A stretch of 64,000 bases of DNA from Stenotrophomonas aracearum. GTDB taxonomy: Bacteria; Pseudomonadota; Gammaproteobacteria; Xanthomonadales; Xanthomonadaceae. Positions 10,211-20,733 of the stretch are shown piece by piece. The notes under the pieces were generated by a model. It worked only from the letters and a program-made list of their open reading frames with translations, did not search any database and was not told the origin of the DNA. The translations under genes were made by a program, and so were the position numbers. The stretch covers positions 941,001 through 1,005,000 of the forward strand of contig NZ_CP115543.1 of assembly GCF_031834615.1 (NCBI RefSeq). Direction: 5' to 3'. Within the stretch, counting starts at the first letter, position 1, and every line of letters starts with the position of its first letter.

Positions 10211-10263
10211 GTATCCGGGCGAGGCTGCCCGGAGGCCATCCCCACCGTTCCTTTGGAGCCCTC

Positions 10264-12729
10264 ATGGCCCGTTCCCCTACTGAGACTCTCGACCTGCCGG
10301 TACTGCCGCTGCGTGACGTGGTGGTGTTTCCGCACATGGTCATTCCGCTGTTCGTCGGCCGCGACAAGTCCATGCACGCGCTGGAGCAGGCGATGGAAGC
10401 GGACAAGCGCATCCTGCTGCTCGCGCAGAAGTCGGCCGAGACCGACGACCCGACCGCGGCCGACCTGTACCAGGTCGGTACCCTGGCCCAGGTCCTGCAG
10501 CTGCTGAAGCTGCCCGACGGCACCATCAAGGTGCTGGTCGAAGGCCTGTCGCGGGTCAACGTCACCCAGGTGACCGAGCGCAATGGCGCGCTGCAGGGCG
10601 TGGCTTCGGAAATCGAGTTGGACGAGTCGCGCGAACCGCGCGAGATCGAGGCGATCGCCCGCTCGCTGATGTCGCTGTTCGAGCAGTACGTCAAGACCAA
10701 CCGCAAGCTGCCGCCGGAGCTGCTGCAGACCCTGGCCGGCATCGATGAGCCGGCGCGCCTGGCCGACACCATTGCCGCGCACATCAGCGTGCGCCTGGCC
10801 GACAAACAGCGCCTGCTGGAAACCCTGCAGATCGGCGAACGCCTGGAGATGCTGGTCGGCCTGGTCGACGGCGAGATCGACGTGCAGCAGATGGAAAAGC
10901 GCATCCGCGGCCGGGTCAAGTCGCAGATGGAAAAGAGCCAGCGCGAGTACTACCTCAACGAGCAGATGAAGGCGATCCAGAAGGAACTGGGCGACCTCGA
11001 CGACGCGCCCGGCGAGCTGGAAGAACTGGCGCGCAAGATCGCCGATGCCGGCATGCCCAAGCCGGTGGAAACCAAGGCCAAGGCCGAACTCAACAAGCTC
11101 AAGCAGATGTCGCCGATGTCGGCCGAAGCCGCGGTGGTGCGCAACTACCTCGACTGGCTGCTGGGCGTGCCGTGGAAGAAGCGCACCAAGGTCCGCAAGG
11201 ACCTGAAGGTCGCGCAGGACACCCTGGACGCCGACCACTTCGGCCTGGACAAGGTCAAGGACCGCATCCTCGAGTACCTGGCGGTGCAGTCGCGGGTGAA
11301 GCAGATGAAGGGCCCGATCCTGTGCCTGGTCGGGCCGCCGGGTGTGGGCAAGACCTCGCTGGGCCAGTCCATCGCCAAGGCGACGAATCGCAAGTTCGTG
11401 CGCATGAGCCTGGGCGGCGTGCGCGACGAAGCCGAGATCCGTGGCCACCGTCGTACCTACGTCGGCTCCATGCCGGGCCGCATCGTGCAGAACCTCAACA
11501 AGGTCGGCAGCAAGAATGCGCTGTTCGTGCTCGACGAGATCGACAAGATGTCGATGGACTTCCGTGGCGACCCGTCCTCGGCGCTGCTGGAAGTGCTCGA
11601 CCCCGAGCAGAACAACGCGTTCAACGACCACTACCTGGAAGTGGACCTGGACCTGTCCGAAGTGATGTTCGTGGCGACCTCCAACTCGCTCAACATCCCC
11701 GGCCCGCTGCTGGACCGCATGGAAGTGATCCGGATCCCCGGTTACACCGAGGATGAGAAGCTCAACATCGCGATGCGTTACCTGGTGCCCAAGCAGCTCA
11801 AGGCCAACGGACTGAAGCCGGAGGAACTGGAGATCGAAGCCGACGCCATCCAGGACGTGGTGCGTTACTACACGCGCGAGTCCGGCGTGCGCAACCTCGA
11901 GCGTGAAGTGGCCAAGATCTGCCGCAAGGTGGTGAAGGAAATCGCGCTGGGCGGACCGGTCGCACCGGTCAAGCAGGCCAAGGCCGGCAAGAAGGTCGCG
12001 GCGAAGAAAAAGGCGCTGGTGGTGGTCAATGCCAAGAACCTGGAGAAGTACCTGGGCGTGCGCCGCTTCGACTTCGGCCGTGCCGAGGAACAGAACGAGA
12101 TCGGCCTGGTGACCGGCCTGGCCTGGACCGAGGTCGGTGGCGACCTGCTGCAGATTGAATCCACGCTGGTGCCGGGCAAGGGCGCCATGATCCTCACCGG
12201 CCAGCTCGGCAATGTGATGAAGGAATCGGCCTCGGCCGCATTGTCGGTGGTGCGTTCGCGTGCCGAACGGTTGGGTATCGACGCCGACTTCCTGCAGAAG
12301 CACGACGTGCACGTGCACGTGCCCGATGGTGCTACGCCGAAGGATGGCCCCAGTGCCGGCGCCGCGATGGTGACCTCGCTGGTGTCGATGCTGACCAAGG
12401 TGCCGATCCGTGCCGAAGTGGCGATGACCGGCGAAATCACCCTGCGTGGTCGCGTCACCGCGATCGGCGGGCTGAAGGAAAAGCTGCTGGCCGCGCTGCG
12501 CGGTGGCATCACCACCGTGATCATTCCCGAGGAGAACCGCAAGGACCTGGCCGACATTCCGGCCAACGTCACCCGCGACCTCAAGATCATTCCGGTGAAG
12601 TGGATCGAAGAGGTGCTCGACCTGGCATTGGAAACGCCGCTGACGCAGCCCAAGCCGAAGAAGGATGGGCAACGCGTCACAGTGCGGAGCAAGGGCAAGA
12701 CAGCTTCCACAACGCGCGTCAAGCACTGA
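10264..12729 (+). CDS. lon: ATP-dependent protease Lon
   Basis: A soluble AAA+ serine protease that degrades misfolded and regulatory proteins. The N-terminal substrate-binding domain covers about residues 10-310. Walker A GPPGVGKT is near 357 and Walker B is LFVLDEIDK. The catalytic dyad is S697 (DGPSAGA) and K740, 43 residues apart as in E. coli. A lysine/alanine-rich insert near 575-590 ([13 protein letters not shown]) and a basic C-terminal tail make it 821 residues, longer than E. coli Lon (784). It has its own upstream region after the clpX terminator. Confidence 0.97.
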   Translation: MARSPTETLDLPVLPLRDVVVFPHMVIPLFVGRDKSMHALEQAMEADKRILLLAQKSAETDDPTAADLYQVGTLAQVLQLLKLPDGTIKVLVEGLSRVNVTQVTERNGALQGVASEIELDESREPREIEAIARSLMSLFEQYVKTNRKLPPELLQTLAGIDEPARLADTIAAHISVRLADKQRLLETLQIGERLEMLVGLVDGEIDVQQMEKRIRGRVKSQMEKSQREYYLNEQMKAIQKELGDLDDAPGELEELARKIADAGMPKPVETKAKAELNKLKQMSPMSAEAAVVRNYLDWLLGVPWKKRTKVRKDLKVAQDTLDADHFGLDKVKDRILEYLAVQSRVKQMKGPILCLVGPPGVGKTSLGQSIAKATNRKFVRMSLGGVRDEAEIRGHRRTYVGSMPGRIVQNLNKVGSKNALFVLDEIDKMSMDFRGDPSSALLEVLDPEQNNAFNDHYLEVDLDLSEVMFVATSNSLNIPGPLLDRMEVIRIPGYTEDEKLNIAMRYLVPKQLKANGLKPEELEIEADAIQDVVRYYTRESGVRNLEREVAKICRKVVKEIALGGPVAPVKQAKAGKKVAAKKKALVVVNAKNLEKYLGVRRFDFGRAEEQNEIGLVTGLAWTEVGGDLLQIESTLVPGKGAMILTGQLGNVMKESASAALSVVRSRAERLGIDADFLQKHDVHVHVPDGATPKDGPSAGAAMVTSLVSMLTKVPIRAEVAMTGEITLRGRVTAIGGLKEKLLAALRGGITTVIIPEENRKDLADIPANVTRDLKIIPVKWIEEVLDLALETPLTQPKPKKDGQRVTVRSKGKTASTTRVKH

Positions 12730-12934
12730 CGCGCGCTGTGGAATTCCCCGAAACCCGCGTCGTTATTGGCTTTTCAGCTTGCGCGGGTAGGGGTGCACTG
12801 GTATAAAAGCACCACTCGCAGGTCAGCAGAACGTTGATCGGTGCGAATCGAGAACTCACTGGTGTCCGGCCACGTTGCGGGTCGGATGCTTCACTGTCGA
12901 ACATGCGGAATCCCCGCCAAAGGAGCTGTACAGA

Positions 12935-13207
12935 ATGAACAAGACCGAATTGATCGACGCCGTTGCCGAAACCGCCGACCTGACCAAGGCCGATTCGGCT
13001 CGCGCCGTCGATGCCGTCATCGCTGCCGTCACCAAGGCCCTGAAGGGCGGCGACGCAGTGACCCTGGTGGGCTTCGGTACGTTCCAGGTGCGTGACCGCG
13101 CCGCTCGTACCGGCCGCAACCCGAAGACCGGCGACACCATCAAGATCGCTGCGTCGAAGAATCCGTCGTTCAAGGCTGGCAAAGCCCTGAAGGATGCCGT
13201 AAACTAA
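12935..13207 (+). CDS. hupB: DNA-binding protein HU
   Basis: A 90-residue nucleoid protein of the HU/IHF family that bends DNA non-specifically. It starts [11 protein letters not shown], and the beta-arm segment [18 protein letters not shown] includes the conserved proline that intercalates into DNA. The family signature [11 protein letters not shown] is present. AAGGAGC lies upstream of ATG 12935. It follows lon as in enterics, with about 200 bases between them that probably hold its promoter. Confidence 0.96.
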   Translation: MNKTELIDAVAETADLTKADSARAVDAVIAAVTKALKGGDAVTLVGFGTFQVRDRAARTGRNPKTGDTIKIAASKNPSFKAGKALKDAVN

Positions 13208-13218
13208 GCGGCTTGCTG

Positions 13219-13293
13219 GGGTGCTTAGCTCAGCGGTAGAGCGTCTCCTTTACACGGAGAGGGTCGGGGGTTCGAAACCCTCAGCACCCACCA
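13219..13293 (+). tRNA. tRNA-Val(TAC)
   Basis: A 75-nt cloverleaf with CCA encoded. The anticodon loop TTTACAC gives TAC. It begins 11 bases after the hupB stop. Confidence 0.94.
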
Positions 13294-13320
13294 GGCACCG
13301 CAGTAGAAAGTTTGAAATGT

Positions 13321-13397
13321 GGAGCGGTAGTTCAGCTGGTTAGAATGCTGGCCTGTCACGCCGGAGGTCGCGGGTTCGAGTCCCGTCCGCTCCGCCA
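13321..13397 (+). tRNA. tRNA-Asp(GTC), copy 1
   Basis: A 77-nt cloverleaf with CCA encoded. The anticodon loop CTGTCAC gives GTC. It is the first of three identical copies. Confidence 0.95.
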
Positions 13398-13404
13398 GTT
13401 TCAA

Positions 13405-13436
13405 CGAGGCCCCTGAGCGATCGGGGGCCTTGTTTT
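13405..13436 (+). terminator. Terminator-like hairpin after tRNA-Asp copy 1
   Basis: AGGCCCCTGA and a TCGGGGGCCT-type arm, followed by TGTTTTC. Confidence 0.75.
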
Positions 13437-13483
13437 CTGCGACGATCCAGATCGTGGTGGAAGGCAGCAGAAGGTTTAAGTGC

Positions 13484-13560
13484 GGAGCGGTAGTTCAGCT
13501 GGTTAGAATGCTGGCCTGTCACGCCGGAGGTCGCGGGTTCGAGTCCCGTCCGCTCCGCCA
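13484..13560 (+). tRNA. tRNA-Asp(GTC), copy 2
   Basis: Identical 77-nt copy. The flanking sequence differs from copies 1 and 3, so only the tRNA unit is conserved. Confidence 0.95.
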
Positions 13561-13648
13561 GTTACAAAAAATCCTCGAAAAGCAGCATATCGGGGTGGGT
13601 TTTCTGAATATCTTCGGATATAATGAGCGCCTGCAAAGTTTCAAGCGC

Positions 13649-13725
13649 GGAGCGGTAGTTCAGCTGGTTAGAATGCTGGCCTGTCACGCCGGAGGTCGCG
13701 GGTTCGAGTCCCGTCCGCTCCGCCA
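13649..13725 (+). tRNA. tRNA-Asp(GTC), copy 3
   Basis: Third identical 77-nt copy. It is followed by a terminator and then ppiD. Confidence 0.95.
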
Positions 13726-13732
13726 ATTCTTG

Positions 13733-13763
13733 AAGGCCCCTGGTGAAAACCAGGGGCTTTTCT
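13733..13763 (+). terminator. Terminator after tRNA-Asp copy 3
   Basis: GCCCCTGG and CCAGGGGC arms around TGAAAA, followed by TTTTCTTTT. Confidence 0.88.
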
Positions 13764-13846
13764 TTTGCCTGTCGCCCGCCCCTGTTGGGGAGCGGCGCGA
13801 AGCGGGGTACACTGCCGGATTCGCCAATCGGGCCTTGATTTCTCCC

Positions 13847-15820
13847 ATGCTGCAGAAACTTCGCGACAAGACCTCGGGCTGGATCGTTACCGTGATCCTG
13901 GGCCTGCTGATGATCCCGTTCCTGTTCGTGATCGACTCCAGCTATCTGGGCGGTGTCGGTGCGCAGAACGTGGCCAAGGTGGCAGCGCCGCCGACCTGGT
14001 GGCGTTCGGCGCCGTCGTGGTGGCCGATGTCGTTCCTGTGGCAGCACCATGAGATCAGTGCACAGGACTTCCGTACCCGCTTCGAACAGGCACGCCAGCA
14101 GGCGCGCCAGCAGCAGGGCGAGAACTTCGACCCGCGCGAGTTCGAAAGCACCGAAAGCAAGCTGGCCGTGCTCGACCAGATGATCGACGAACAGGTCGTG
14201 CGCCTGGCCGGCGAGCAGTCCGGCATCGTCATCGGCGACGCCCTGGTGCGCGAGACCATCGCCTCCATTCCGGCGTTCATCGGCGCCGATGGCAAGTTCA
14301 GCCAGGACCAGTACCGCCTGGCGCTGAGCACCGGCAATCCGCCGCGCACGCCGGCCCAGTTCGAAGCGCTGGTGCGCGAGAACATCCAGCAGTCGGTCAT
14401 TCCGACCGCACTGCAGAACTCGGGCTTCGTCACCAGTGCCGAAGCGACGCGCATGATGAACCTGCTGGGGGAAACCCGCGACGTGGAAATCGCTGCGCTG
14501 CCGGAACTGCCGGCCGACACCGCCGACGTCACCGACGCACAGATCAAGCAGTGGTACGACAGCCACGGCAAGGATTTCCGCCAGCCGGAAACCGTGTCGC
14601 TGGAGTACGTGGAAATCAACGCCGCCAGCCTGCCGGCGGCCGCGCCGGCCGATGACGCGGCGCTGCGCAAGCGCTACGCCGACGAGAAGGCGCGGTTTGC
14701 CACGCCCGAAGCGCGCCAGGCGTCGCACATCCTGATCGCCGCCGACGGCAGCGACCCGGCCAAGCTCAAGGCCGCCGAAGAGAAGGCCACTGCGCTGGCT
14801 GCACAGGCCAAGGCGCCGGGCGCCGATTTCGCGGCGCTGGCCAAGGCCAATTCGGACGACACCGGCTCCAAGGGCACCGGTGGCGACCTCGGCTGGGTGG
14901 AGCGTGGCGCCATGGTCAAGCCGTTCGAAGACGCCCTGTTCGCGATGAAGGCGGGCGAGGTCAGCGCACCGGTCAAGACCGAGTTCGGTTACCACGTGCT
15001 GCAGCTGCGCGAGATCAAGGGTGGCCAGGAGCGTCCGTTCGAAGAAGTGCGCGACCAGCTGGCTGCCGAGCAGCTCAAGGCCGACACCGAAGGCGCGTTC
15101 TCCGAACTCAGTGGCCGCCTGGTCGACGAGGTCTACAAGAACCCGACCTCGCTCAAGAGCGCGGCCGACACGGTGAAGCTGCCGGTGCAGACCATCGGTC
15201 CGTTCAGCCGTGCCACCGCCAGCGGCATTGCCGCCAATCCGGCGGTGCTGCGTGCGGCGTTCTCCGACGTGCTGGTCCAGGACGGAACCGTCAGCGACCC
15301 GATCTCGCTCGCGCCGGACCACAGCGTGCTGATCCGCGTCACCGACCACAGCCCGGAACAGGCGCTGCCGCTGGACAAGGCGCGCGACCAGGTGATCGCC
15401 GCGATCCGCGCCGACCGTACCCGCCAGGCCTCGGAGATGGCCGCTGACGCGCTGCTGGCCAAGCTCAAGGCCGGTCAGACCCTGCAGGCGCTGGCGGCTG
15501 AAGAGAAGCTGCAGCTCAGCCCGCTGCCGGGCCTGCCGCGCACCCAGCCGGTGCCGACCCCGGAAATCAACAAGGCCGTGTTCGCCGCCCCGACGCCGAC
15601 CGAAGGCAAGCCGAGCTACGGCAAGGTCGCCGTGCAGGACCGTTACGTGGTGTTCGCGGTCAACAAGGTGAGCCCGCCGAACCTGGCCGAGGTGCCGGCC
15701 GAGCAGCAGAAGCAGTTCCGCGACCAGCTCGACCAGGTCGACGGCATGGCCGCGGCCAAGGACTTCGTCCAGGCCCTGCGCAAGAGTTACAAAGTGCAGG
15801 TCGAGGAAGCAAACCTGTAA
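13847..15820 (+). CDS. ppiD: Periplasmic peptidyl-prolyl isomerase PpiD
   Basis: A membrane-anchored periplasmic chaperone that works at the Sec translocon exit. One transmembrane segment lies near residues 12-33 (WIVTVILGLLMIPFLFVID). A SurA-like N-terminal region follows, and a parvulin (PPIC) domain lies at about 285-385, with ASHILI at its start and the GGDLGWVERG and FGYHVLQL motifs. At 657 residues it is near the usual length. ATG 13847 sits directly before the membrane anchor; the longer upstream frame runs through tRNA-Asp genes and is not coding. The lon-hupB-ppiD order is conserved from enterics, with tRNAs inserted here. Confidence 0.93.
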   Translation: MLQKLRDKTSGWIVTVILGLLMIPFLFVIDSSYLGGVGAQNVAKVAAPPTWWRSAPSWWPMSFLWQHHEISAQDFRTRFEQARQQARQQQGENFDPREFESTESKLAVLDQMIDEQVVRLAGEQSGIVIGDALVRETIASIPAFIGADGKFSQDQYRLALSTGNPPRTPAQFEALVRENIQQSVIPTALQNSGFVTSAEATRMMNLLGETRDVEIAALPELPADTADVTDAQIKQWYDSHGKDFRQPETVSLEYVEINAASLPAAAPADDAALRKRYADEKARFATPEARQASHILIAADGSDPAKLKAAEEKATALAAQAKAPGADFAALAKANSDDTGSKGTGGDLGWVERGAMVKPFEDALFAMKAGEVSAPVKTEFGYHVLQLREIKGGQERPFEEVRDQLAAEQLKADTEGAFSELSGRLVDEVYKNPTSLKSAADTVKLPVQTIGPFSRATASGIAANPAVLRAAFSDVLVQDGTVSDPISLAPDHSVLIRVTDHSPEQALPLDKARDQVIAAIRADRTRQASEMAADALLAKLKAGQTLQALAAEEKLQLSPLPGLPRTQPVPTPEINKAVFAAPTPTEGKPSYGKVAVQDRYVVFAVNKVSPPNLAEVPAEQQKQFRDQLDQVDGMAAAKDFVQALRKSYKVQVEEANL

Positions 15821-15827
15821 GCATCAC

Positions 15828-15850
15828 GTAGCGCCGGGCTCTGCCCGGCC
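15828..15850 (+). repeat. GTAG REP element
   Basis: GTAGCGCCGGGC TCT GCCCGGCC-type repeat directly after ppiD. Confidence 0.65.
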
Positions 15851-15862
15851 CACGGAAACAAG

Positions 15863-15887
15863 GAAGGCCCGGCAATGCCGGGCCTTC
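15863..15887. terminator. Hairpin between convergent ppiD and mltD
   Basis: GAAGGCCCGGC and GCCGGGCCTTC arms around AAT, with a weak T tract. A likely bidirectional terminator. Confidence 0.65.
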
Positions 15888-15914
15888 TGCGTTCTACGTG
15901 ATTGGAATCGCGCT

Positions 15915-17117
15915 TCAATCCTCTACGCGCAGGACCGCCCCGGGCTTCAACACACTGCTGCCGCTGAGGTTGTTCAACGACAGCAGCGCCTTCAACGGCA
16001 TTCCGTACCGCTTCGCGATCGTCCACGCCGACTCGCCGTTACGCACCGTATGCCGGCGCGCACGCGGGCGGTCCGCACTGGCCACCGTCCGGCTTGCCGT
16101 CAGCGCATCGGAACGCGGGCTGACCGTGTCGGCCACCTGCGCTTCCACCTGCGCCACCCTCACCGAGGTATCGGCCGGCGCATGCGTCGCCGGGGCCAGA
16201 ACCGTCACCTGCCCACTGGGACGCCCCTTGCCGCTGGCCAGGGCCGGGTTGAGCCGGGCAATGCGGGCAGGATCCAGGGCGCGCTGTGCGGCCCATTGCT
16301 GCACGCTGGTGCCGGCCGGCAGGGTGTGGCCCTTCAGCACCGGCACGGTGCGGTCCAGCGAGGCCATCACGCCGGGCGAGGTTTCAGCGTCTTCCAGCAC
16401 GCACGCCAGCGCGTGCAGCTTCTCGACATACGCGTAGGTGATCGGCGACAGCCCCGGCAGTGCCTGCGGGCGCGCGTTCTGCGCGTTCATGCCGGCCTTG
16501 CGCAGCGACTGCAGCACGCGGTACTCGCCCGCGTTGTAGGCCATGGTGGCCAGGCGCCAGTCGCCGCCGAACATTCCGTGCAGGGTCTTGAGATAGCGCA
16601 CCGCGGCCTGGGTGGAATCGGCGGCCGAGAGGCGACCGTCGTAGCCGCTGGTCATCTGCACGCGGTGGTTCTTCGCGGTGCTGGCAATGAACTGCCACAG
16701 CCCGGCCGGGCCGCTGCCATTGCGGGCATTGGGCCGGTAGCCGCTTTCCACGAACGGGATCAGCGCGAATTCTGTGGGCAGGTCGGCCTTGCGCAGTTCT
16801 TCGACCACGTAGCCGAACAGCACTAGCGCATCGTCATCCTGGTTGGCCAGGCGCGACGGCGCATGTGCGAACTGCTTCTGCCAGCGCGGGCTGGTGGCCT
16901 CGGCATCGCAGGTCGGTTCGGCCAGGCCCTCGCGGAAGCTGGCGAAGATGTCCTGGCCGTTGCGGACCGAAGCGGGGGGCAGGGCAGCCGGATCCAGTGG
17001 CAGCTGCGAAAGCCCGGCCACGTTCTGCGACATTCCTGCACTCAACGACTGGGCGCCCGCAGTGCCGGCCAGGGCGATCGCCAGGCCGGCCGCGAGCGGC
17101 AACCATCGCCGACTCAT
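15915..17117 (-). CDS. mltD: Membrane-bound lytic murein transglycosylase D-like protein
   Basis: Cleaves peptidoglycan glycan strands with 1,6-anhydro-muramic acid formation. An N-terminal signal peptide ends near residue 22 (AGTAGAQS) with no lipobox cysteine. The SLT domain (about 105-235) shows the catalytic glutamate in FVESGY followed by GPAGLWQF and the MAYNAGE motif. A single LysM domain closes the protein (about 355-398, [17 protein letters not shown]). At 400 residues it is shorter than E. coli MltD, which has more LysM repeats. It overlaps gloB by four bases, the same pairing as in E. coli. Confidence 0.88.
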   Translation of the reverse strand: MSRRWLPLAAGLAIALAGTAGAQSLSAGMSQNVAGLSQLPLDPAALPPASVRNGQDIFASFREGLAEPTCDAEATSPRWQKQFAHAPSRLANQDDDALVLFGYVVEELRKADLPTEFALIPFVESGYRPNARNGSGPAGLWQFIASTAKNHRVQMTSGYDGRLSAADSTQAAVRYLKTLHGMFGGDWRLATMAYNAGEYRVLQSLRKAGMNAQNARPQALPGLSPITYAYVEKLHALACVLEDAETSPGVMASLDRTVPVLKGHTLPAGTSVQQWAAQRALDPARIARLNPALASGKGRPSGQVTVLAPATHAPADTSVRVAQVEAQVADTVSPRSDALTASRTVASADRPRARRHTVRNGESAWTIAKRYGMPLKALLSLNNLSGSSVLKPGAVLRVED

Positions 17118-17881
17118 GTTCGGAATCCGTCTTTCCAGCCCCTCAGACCCGCCAGGACATCGACTTCATCGGTAACGGGGCGGCCGAGGTGCTGGCTTAC
17201 CGCAGCACGGACGGCGGGGGTATCGGTACGCAGGAACGGATTGCATTCCAGCTCGCTGGCCAGTGCAACGGGCAGCGTGGGGCGTTCATCGCGGCGCATG
17301 GCCAGGGCCTCCTCTTGGCGTCGCGCGAGCGCGGCGTTGGCGGGGTCGACATGCCGCGCGAAGACGGCATTTGACACGGTGTACTCATGCCCGCAGCACA
17401 TCAACAGGTGCGGCGGCAGGGACGCCAGCTTCTTCAGGGATGCCAGAAGCTGGGGCGGCGTACCTTCGAACATGCGTCCACACCCCAGGCTGAACAGCGT
17501 ATCGCCACTGAAAAGATGTTCAGCAGTGTGAAACGCGACATGCGAACGGGTGTGTCCGGGCACGGATACTACGTCGATCTCCAGCCCCAGTGCCTGAACG
17601 CGTTCACCCCCGGCGACCCGCTGGGTGGCCATCGGAATGCGCGGATCGTCAGGGGCCAGCACCGCAAGCCCGGGATACCGGGCCTGCAGCTCGGCCACCC
17701 CGCCGATGTGGTCGTCGTGGTGGTGGGTCAACAGAACGGTGTGTGGGCGCCAGTTCTGCTGCGTTGCCGCAGCCAGCACCGGAGAGGCCTGGCCGGGGTC
17801 GACCACGATCGCGCGGCCGTCGTCGGCGACCAGCGCCCAGATGTAGTTGTCCGCGAATGCGGGTAGGGCAGTCAGTCGCAT
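17114..17881 (-). CDS. gloB: Hydroxyacylglutathione hydrolase (glyoxalase II)
   Basis: Hydrolyses S-D-lactoylglutathione to lactate and glutathione, the second step of methylglyoxal detoxification. The metallo-beta-lactamase metal motif [10 protein letters not shown] is at about residues 52-61, with further ligands in GHTRSH, the [12 protein letters not shown] segment and a CCGHEYT motif. The 255-residue length is normal. ATG 17881 begins [15 protein letters not shown], the family N-terminus. It is divergent from the methyltransferase gene by only 11 bases, so the promoters must overlap the coding ends. Confidence 0.95.
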   Translation of the reverse strand: MRLTALPAFADNYIWALVADDGRAIVVDPGQASPVLAAATQQNWRPHTVLLTHHHDDHIGGVAELQARYPGLAVLAPDDPRIPMATQRVAGGERVQALGLEIDVVSVPGHTRSHVAFHTAEHLFSGDTLFSLGCGRMFEGTPPQLLASLKKLASLPPHLLMCCGHEYTVSNAVFARHVDPANAALARRQEEALAMRRDERPTLPVALASELECNPFLRTDTPAVRAAVSQHLGRPVTDEVDVLAGLRGWKDGFRT

Positions 17882-17892
17882 AGAATTGGACC

Positions 17893-18537
17893 ATGCCCGC
17901 CGCGCCGAGCCTCCGTCAAGCTTCAGTCGCATCCTGGTTTGATACTGAACCGGCGCAGGTGCTGCGCGAACTGGAGCGGCAGGCGCTGGAGCCGGCCTTG
18001 GCCTCGCACCCGGTGACTCCGTGGCTGTGGATCGCGCCGACCCCGTCCTGGCACAAGGGGGTGGAGCTGCCGGGGCAGGGCATGCGTCTGTACCGCACCT
18101 CCCGGGGCTACACCGGTGATGTCACCTGCGCGCTGCCGTTGCCGTTTCCCAGCGAAAGCGTCAACGCGATCGTGCTGCAGCACGTGACCGCACGCGATGC
18201 CGAGCAGCTGATCGCCGAATGCGAGCGGGTGCTGATGCCGGGCGGGCGCCTGTGGCTGTCCACGCTCAACCCGTTCAGCCCGTTCCGCCGCCAGTGGCGC
18301 CACCACGGGCTGGTGGTGCGCACCCCGCAGCGGTTGCGGCATACCCTGGAGCAGGCCGGGCTGGCCTGCGACGCGCTGGACTGGCTGGGCCCGATGTGGC
18401 GCGACCGCGCGCCGGGCCGGCGCAGCGTCGCGGCGCTGCGCGCGGCGTGCCTGTTCTCTGCCGAAAAACGCACCCTGGCCCTGCCAGGACCCAAGCCACT
18501 GCCGGTACGCCGCTGGCACGGCACCGTGGCGACCTGA
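17893..18537 (+). CDS. Class I SAM-dependent methyltransferase (YafS-like)
   Basis: A 214-residue protein with the C-terminal part of a Rossmann methyltransferase fold: [16 protein letters not shown] resembles motif II and [19 protein letters not shown] is the post-motif III region. The glycine-rich motif I is poorly preserved, so activity is uncertain. It occupies the position of E. coli yafS between gloB and rnhA. The substrate is unknown. Confidence 0.75.
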   Translation: MPAAPSLRQASVASWFDTEPAQVLRELERQALEPALASHPVTPWLWIAPTPSWHKGVELPGQGMRLYRTSRGYTGDVTCALPLPFPSESVNAIVLQHVTARDAEQLIAECERVLMPGGRLWLSTLNPFSPFRRQWRHHGLVVRTPQRLRHTLEQAGLACDALDWLGPMWRDRAPGRRSVAALRAACLFSAEKRTLALPGPKPLPVRRWHGTVAT

Positions 18538-18549
18538 TCTGGAGTTGTA

Positions 18550-19002
18550 TTGAAAACCATTGAAATCCACACCGACGGTTCCTGCCTGGGCAATCCCGGT
18601 CCGGGCGGCTGGGCCGCGTTGATGCGCTACAAGGGCCACGAGCGCGAGCTCAGCGGCGGCGAAGCGCACACCACCAACAACCGGATGGAACTGATGGCGG
18701 CCATATCCGGCCTGGAAGCGCTGACCGAGCCGTGCGAGATCGTGCTGTTCACCGACTCCCAGTATGTGCGCCAGGGCCTGACCCAATGGCTGCCGGGCTG
18801 GCTCCGCAAGAACTGGAAGACCGCCGGCGGCGACCCGGTCAAGAACCGCGACCTGTGGGAGCGCCTGCACGCGGCCACGCAGAAGCACAGCATCGACTGG
18901 CGCTGGGTGAAGGGGCATTCCGGCGACCCGGACAACGAGCGGGTGGACACGCTGGCGCGCGACGCCGCGATCCGTATCCGCGCCGGCGGCCCGGTACACT
19001 GA
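18550..19002 (+). CDS. rnhA: Ribonuclease HI
   Basis: Degrades the RNA strand of RNA-DNA hybrids. The four carboxylates D9, E47, D69 and D133 and the catalytic H123 are all present, and the basic handle region [11 protein letters not shown] is intact. The 150-residue length is typical. The start appears to be TTG at 18550, 12 bases after the upstream stop. dnaQ follows five bases later in the same direction. In E. coli these two genes are divergent, so the local arrangement differs. Confidence 0.96.
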   Translation: MKTIEIHTDGSCLGNPGPGGWAALMRYKGHERELSGGEAHTTNNRMELMAAISGLEALTEPCEIVLFTDSQYVRQGLTQWLPGWLRKNWKTAGGDPVKNRDLWERLHAATQKHSIDWRWVKGHSGDPDNERVDTLARDAAIRIRAGGPVH

Positions 19003-19006
19003 GCGC

Positions 19007-19732
19007 ATGCGTCAGATCATCCTCGACACCGAAACCACCGGCCTGGAATGGCGCAAGGGCAACCGCATCGTCGAAATCGGCTGTGTGGAACTGCTTGAGC
19101 GCCGCCCGAGCGGCAACAACTACCACCAGTACCTCAAGCCCGACTGCGAGTTCGAACAGGGCGCGCAGGAAGTCACCGGCCTGACCCTGGAGTTCCTGGC
19201 CGACAAGCCGGCGTTCGCGCAGGTGGCCGAGGAGTTCCTCGCCTACATCGACGGCGCCGAGCTCATCATCCACAACGCGGCGTTCGACCTGGGCTTCCTG
19301 GATTACGAGCTGTCGCTGCTGGGCGACCAGTACGGGAAGATCACCGACCGCTGCACGGTCATCGACACCCTTAAGATGGCGCGAGAGCGCTATCCGGGGC
19401 AGCGCAATTCGCTGGACGCCCTGTGCAAGCGGCTGGGCGTGGACAACGCGCACCGCCAGCTGCATGGCGGCCTGCTCGATGCCCAGATCCTGGGCGATGT
19501 GTACATCGCGCTGACTTCGGGCCAGGAGGAAATCGGCTTCGGTTCTGCCGACGACGTCCGTCCCGGCAGTGCACAGGCGCAGGCGTTCGACACCAGCCGC
19601 CTGCTGCCGCGCCCGCGCGTGGTCGCCACCGTCTCGGAGCTGGAAGCGCACGACGCGCGCCTGGCCAAGCTGCGCAAGAAGGCCGGCCACGCGATCTGGG
19701 ACGGCCCGAAGGTGGAAGAAGCCGTAGCCTGA
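19007..19732 (+). CDS. dnaQ: DNA polymerase III epsilon subunit (proofreading exonuclease)
   Basis: The 3'-5' exonuclease of the replicative polymerase core. ExoI contains D7 and E9 (LDTETTGLEW), ExoII reads HNAAFDLGFLDYE, and ExoIII is HGGLLDAQIL, giving the DEDDh set. The C-terminal tail that binds the alpha subunit ends near residue 241, close to E. coli (243). A REP element follows the stop within a few bases. Confidence 0.96.
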   Translation: MRQIILDTETTGLEWRKGNRIVEIGCVELLERRPSGNNYHQYLKPDCEFEQGAQEVTGLTLEFLADKPAFAQVAEEFLAYIDGAELIIHNAAFDLGFLDYELSLLGDQYGKITDRCTVIDTLKMARERYPGQRNSLDALCKRLGVDNAHRQLHGGLLDAQILGDVYIALTSGQEEIGFGSADDVRPGSAQAQAFDTSRLLPRPRVVATVSELEAHDARLAKLRKKAGHAIWDGPKVEEAVA

Positions 19733-19736
19733 TCCT

Positions 19737-19759
19737 GTAGTGCCGGCCGCTGGCCGGCA
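19737..19759 (+). repeat. GTAG REP element
   Basis: GTAGTGCCGGCCGCTGGCCGGC-type element between convergent dnaQ and the PP2C gene. Confidence 0.75.
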
Positions 19760-19769
19760 ACCCCCTAAT

Positions 19770-20474
19770 TCAATGGCAACGCACAAGAATCGCCGTGATG
19801 TTGTCCGACCCACCGCCATCCAGCGCGGCGGCCACCAGCGTGTCCACGCATTCCTGCGCACTGGCGTCGTCGTAGGCCAGGGTGCGGGCGATGTCCTTGT
19901 CCTCGACCTCTTCGGTCAGTCCGTCGCTGCACAGCAGCAGCTGCATGCCCGGGCGTAGTTCGCCGGTGGTCGTGGCGACGTTCAGGTGCGCCGGGTCGGT
20001 CACCCCCAGCGCCTGGGTCACCACGTTGCGGTGCGGGTGGGCGCGGGCCTGTTCAGCGGTCAGGTTGCCCTGGGCGACCATTTCCTGGACCACGCTGTGG
20101 TCCTGGCTGAGCTGGGCCAGGCTGCCGTCGCGCCACAGGTAGGCGCGGCTGTCGCCGACCCAGGCCACTTCGTAACGGTTGCCCTGCACGCGCGCGGCGA
20201 CCACGGTGGTGCCCATCGGCAGGCTGTCGTTGCGGCGGCGCGACGTGCGGATGATCTCCTCGTCGGCCACCCGGATCGCGTGCGCCAGGGTGGCGCCCTG
20301 GCGGATCTCGCGCACGATGGTTTCGCGCGCCAGTGCGCTGGCCACCTCGCCACAGGCGTGCCCGCCCATGCCGTCGGCCACCAGCCACAGTGCCAGTTCG
20401 CCGTCCCCGTAGTAGGTGTCCTCATTGAGGTCACGGCGCAGGCCAGGGTGGGTCAGGTGTCCGAATTCGATCAT
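19770..20474 (-). CDS. PP2C-family protein serine/threonine phosphatase
   Basis: A soluble metal-dependent phosphatase of 234 residues. The PP2C motifs appear in order: NEDTYY (motif 1), VADGMGGH (motif 2), GDSRAYL, LCSDGLTEEV and GGSDNITAILV, so all metal-binding aspartates are present. Relatives counteract Ser/Thr kinases controlling type VI secretion or cell-wall functions, but no kinase gene is adjacent. I chose ATG 20474 because the conserved domain begins MIEFGHLTHPGLRRD; ATG 20519 is an alternative. Neither has a strong Shine-Dalgarno sequence. Confidence 0.87.
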   Translation of the reverse strand: MIEFGHLTHPGLRRDLNEDTYYGDGELALWLVADGMGGHACGEVASALARETIVREIRQGATLAHAIRVADEEIIRTSRRRNDSLPMGTTVVAARVQGNRYEVAWVGDSRAYLWRDGSLAQLSQDHSVVQEMVAQGNLTAEQARAHPHRNVVTQALGVTDPAHLNVATTTGELRPGMQLLLCSDGLTEEVEDKDIARTLAYDDASAQECVDTLVAAALDGGGSDNITAILVRCH

Positions 20475-20645
20475 GGTCGCGCGCAGGCCAGGGAGTGTAT
20501 TGCTGAGGGATAACGGCATGATCGCGGCCCTGCGGACATCCGGCAAGGCATCGATACAGAAGAAATTCATCGGCAACGGCGGAATGGCTTGCCGTCGGCG
20601 CGTCCTCACCGTATTATTCGCTCCCCGGTTCGCCGGGGACCATCT

Positions 20646-20733
20646 GGAGAGGTGGCAGAGCGGTTGAATGTACCTGACTCGAAATCAGGCAGGCGTTTAT
20701 AGCGCCTCGGGGGTTCGAATCCCCCCCTCTCCG
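20646..20733 (+). tRNA. tRNA-Ser(CGA)
   Basis: An 88-nt class II tRNA with a long variable arm. The anticodon loop CTCGAAA gives CGA. The acceptor GGAGAGG pairs with CCTCTCC and the discriminator is G. The next bases are CCC instead of CCA, so the 3' end must be completed by tRNA nucleotidyltransferase. All other tRNAs in the window encode CCA. Confidence 0.93.

Noticed and set aside
13562..15349. Very long open frame (595 codons) antisense to ppiD
   Set aside because: It is a GC-rich shadow frame full of Arg, Gly and Ala repeats, whereas the plus strand encodes a complete PpiD with known motifs.
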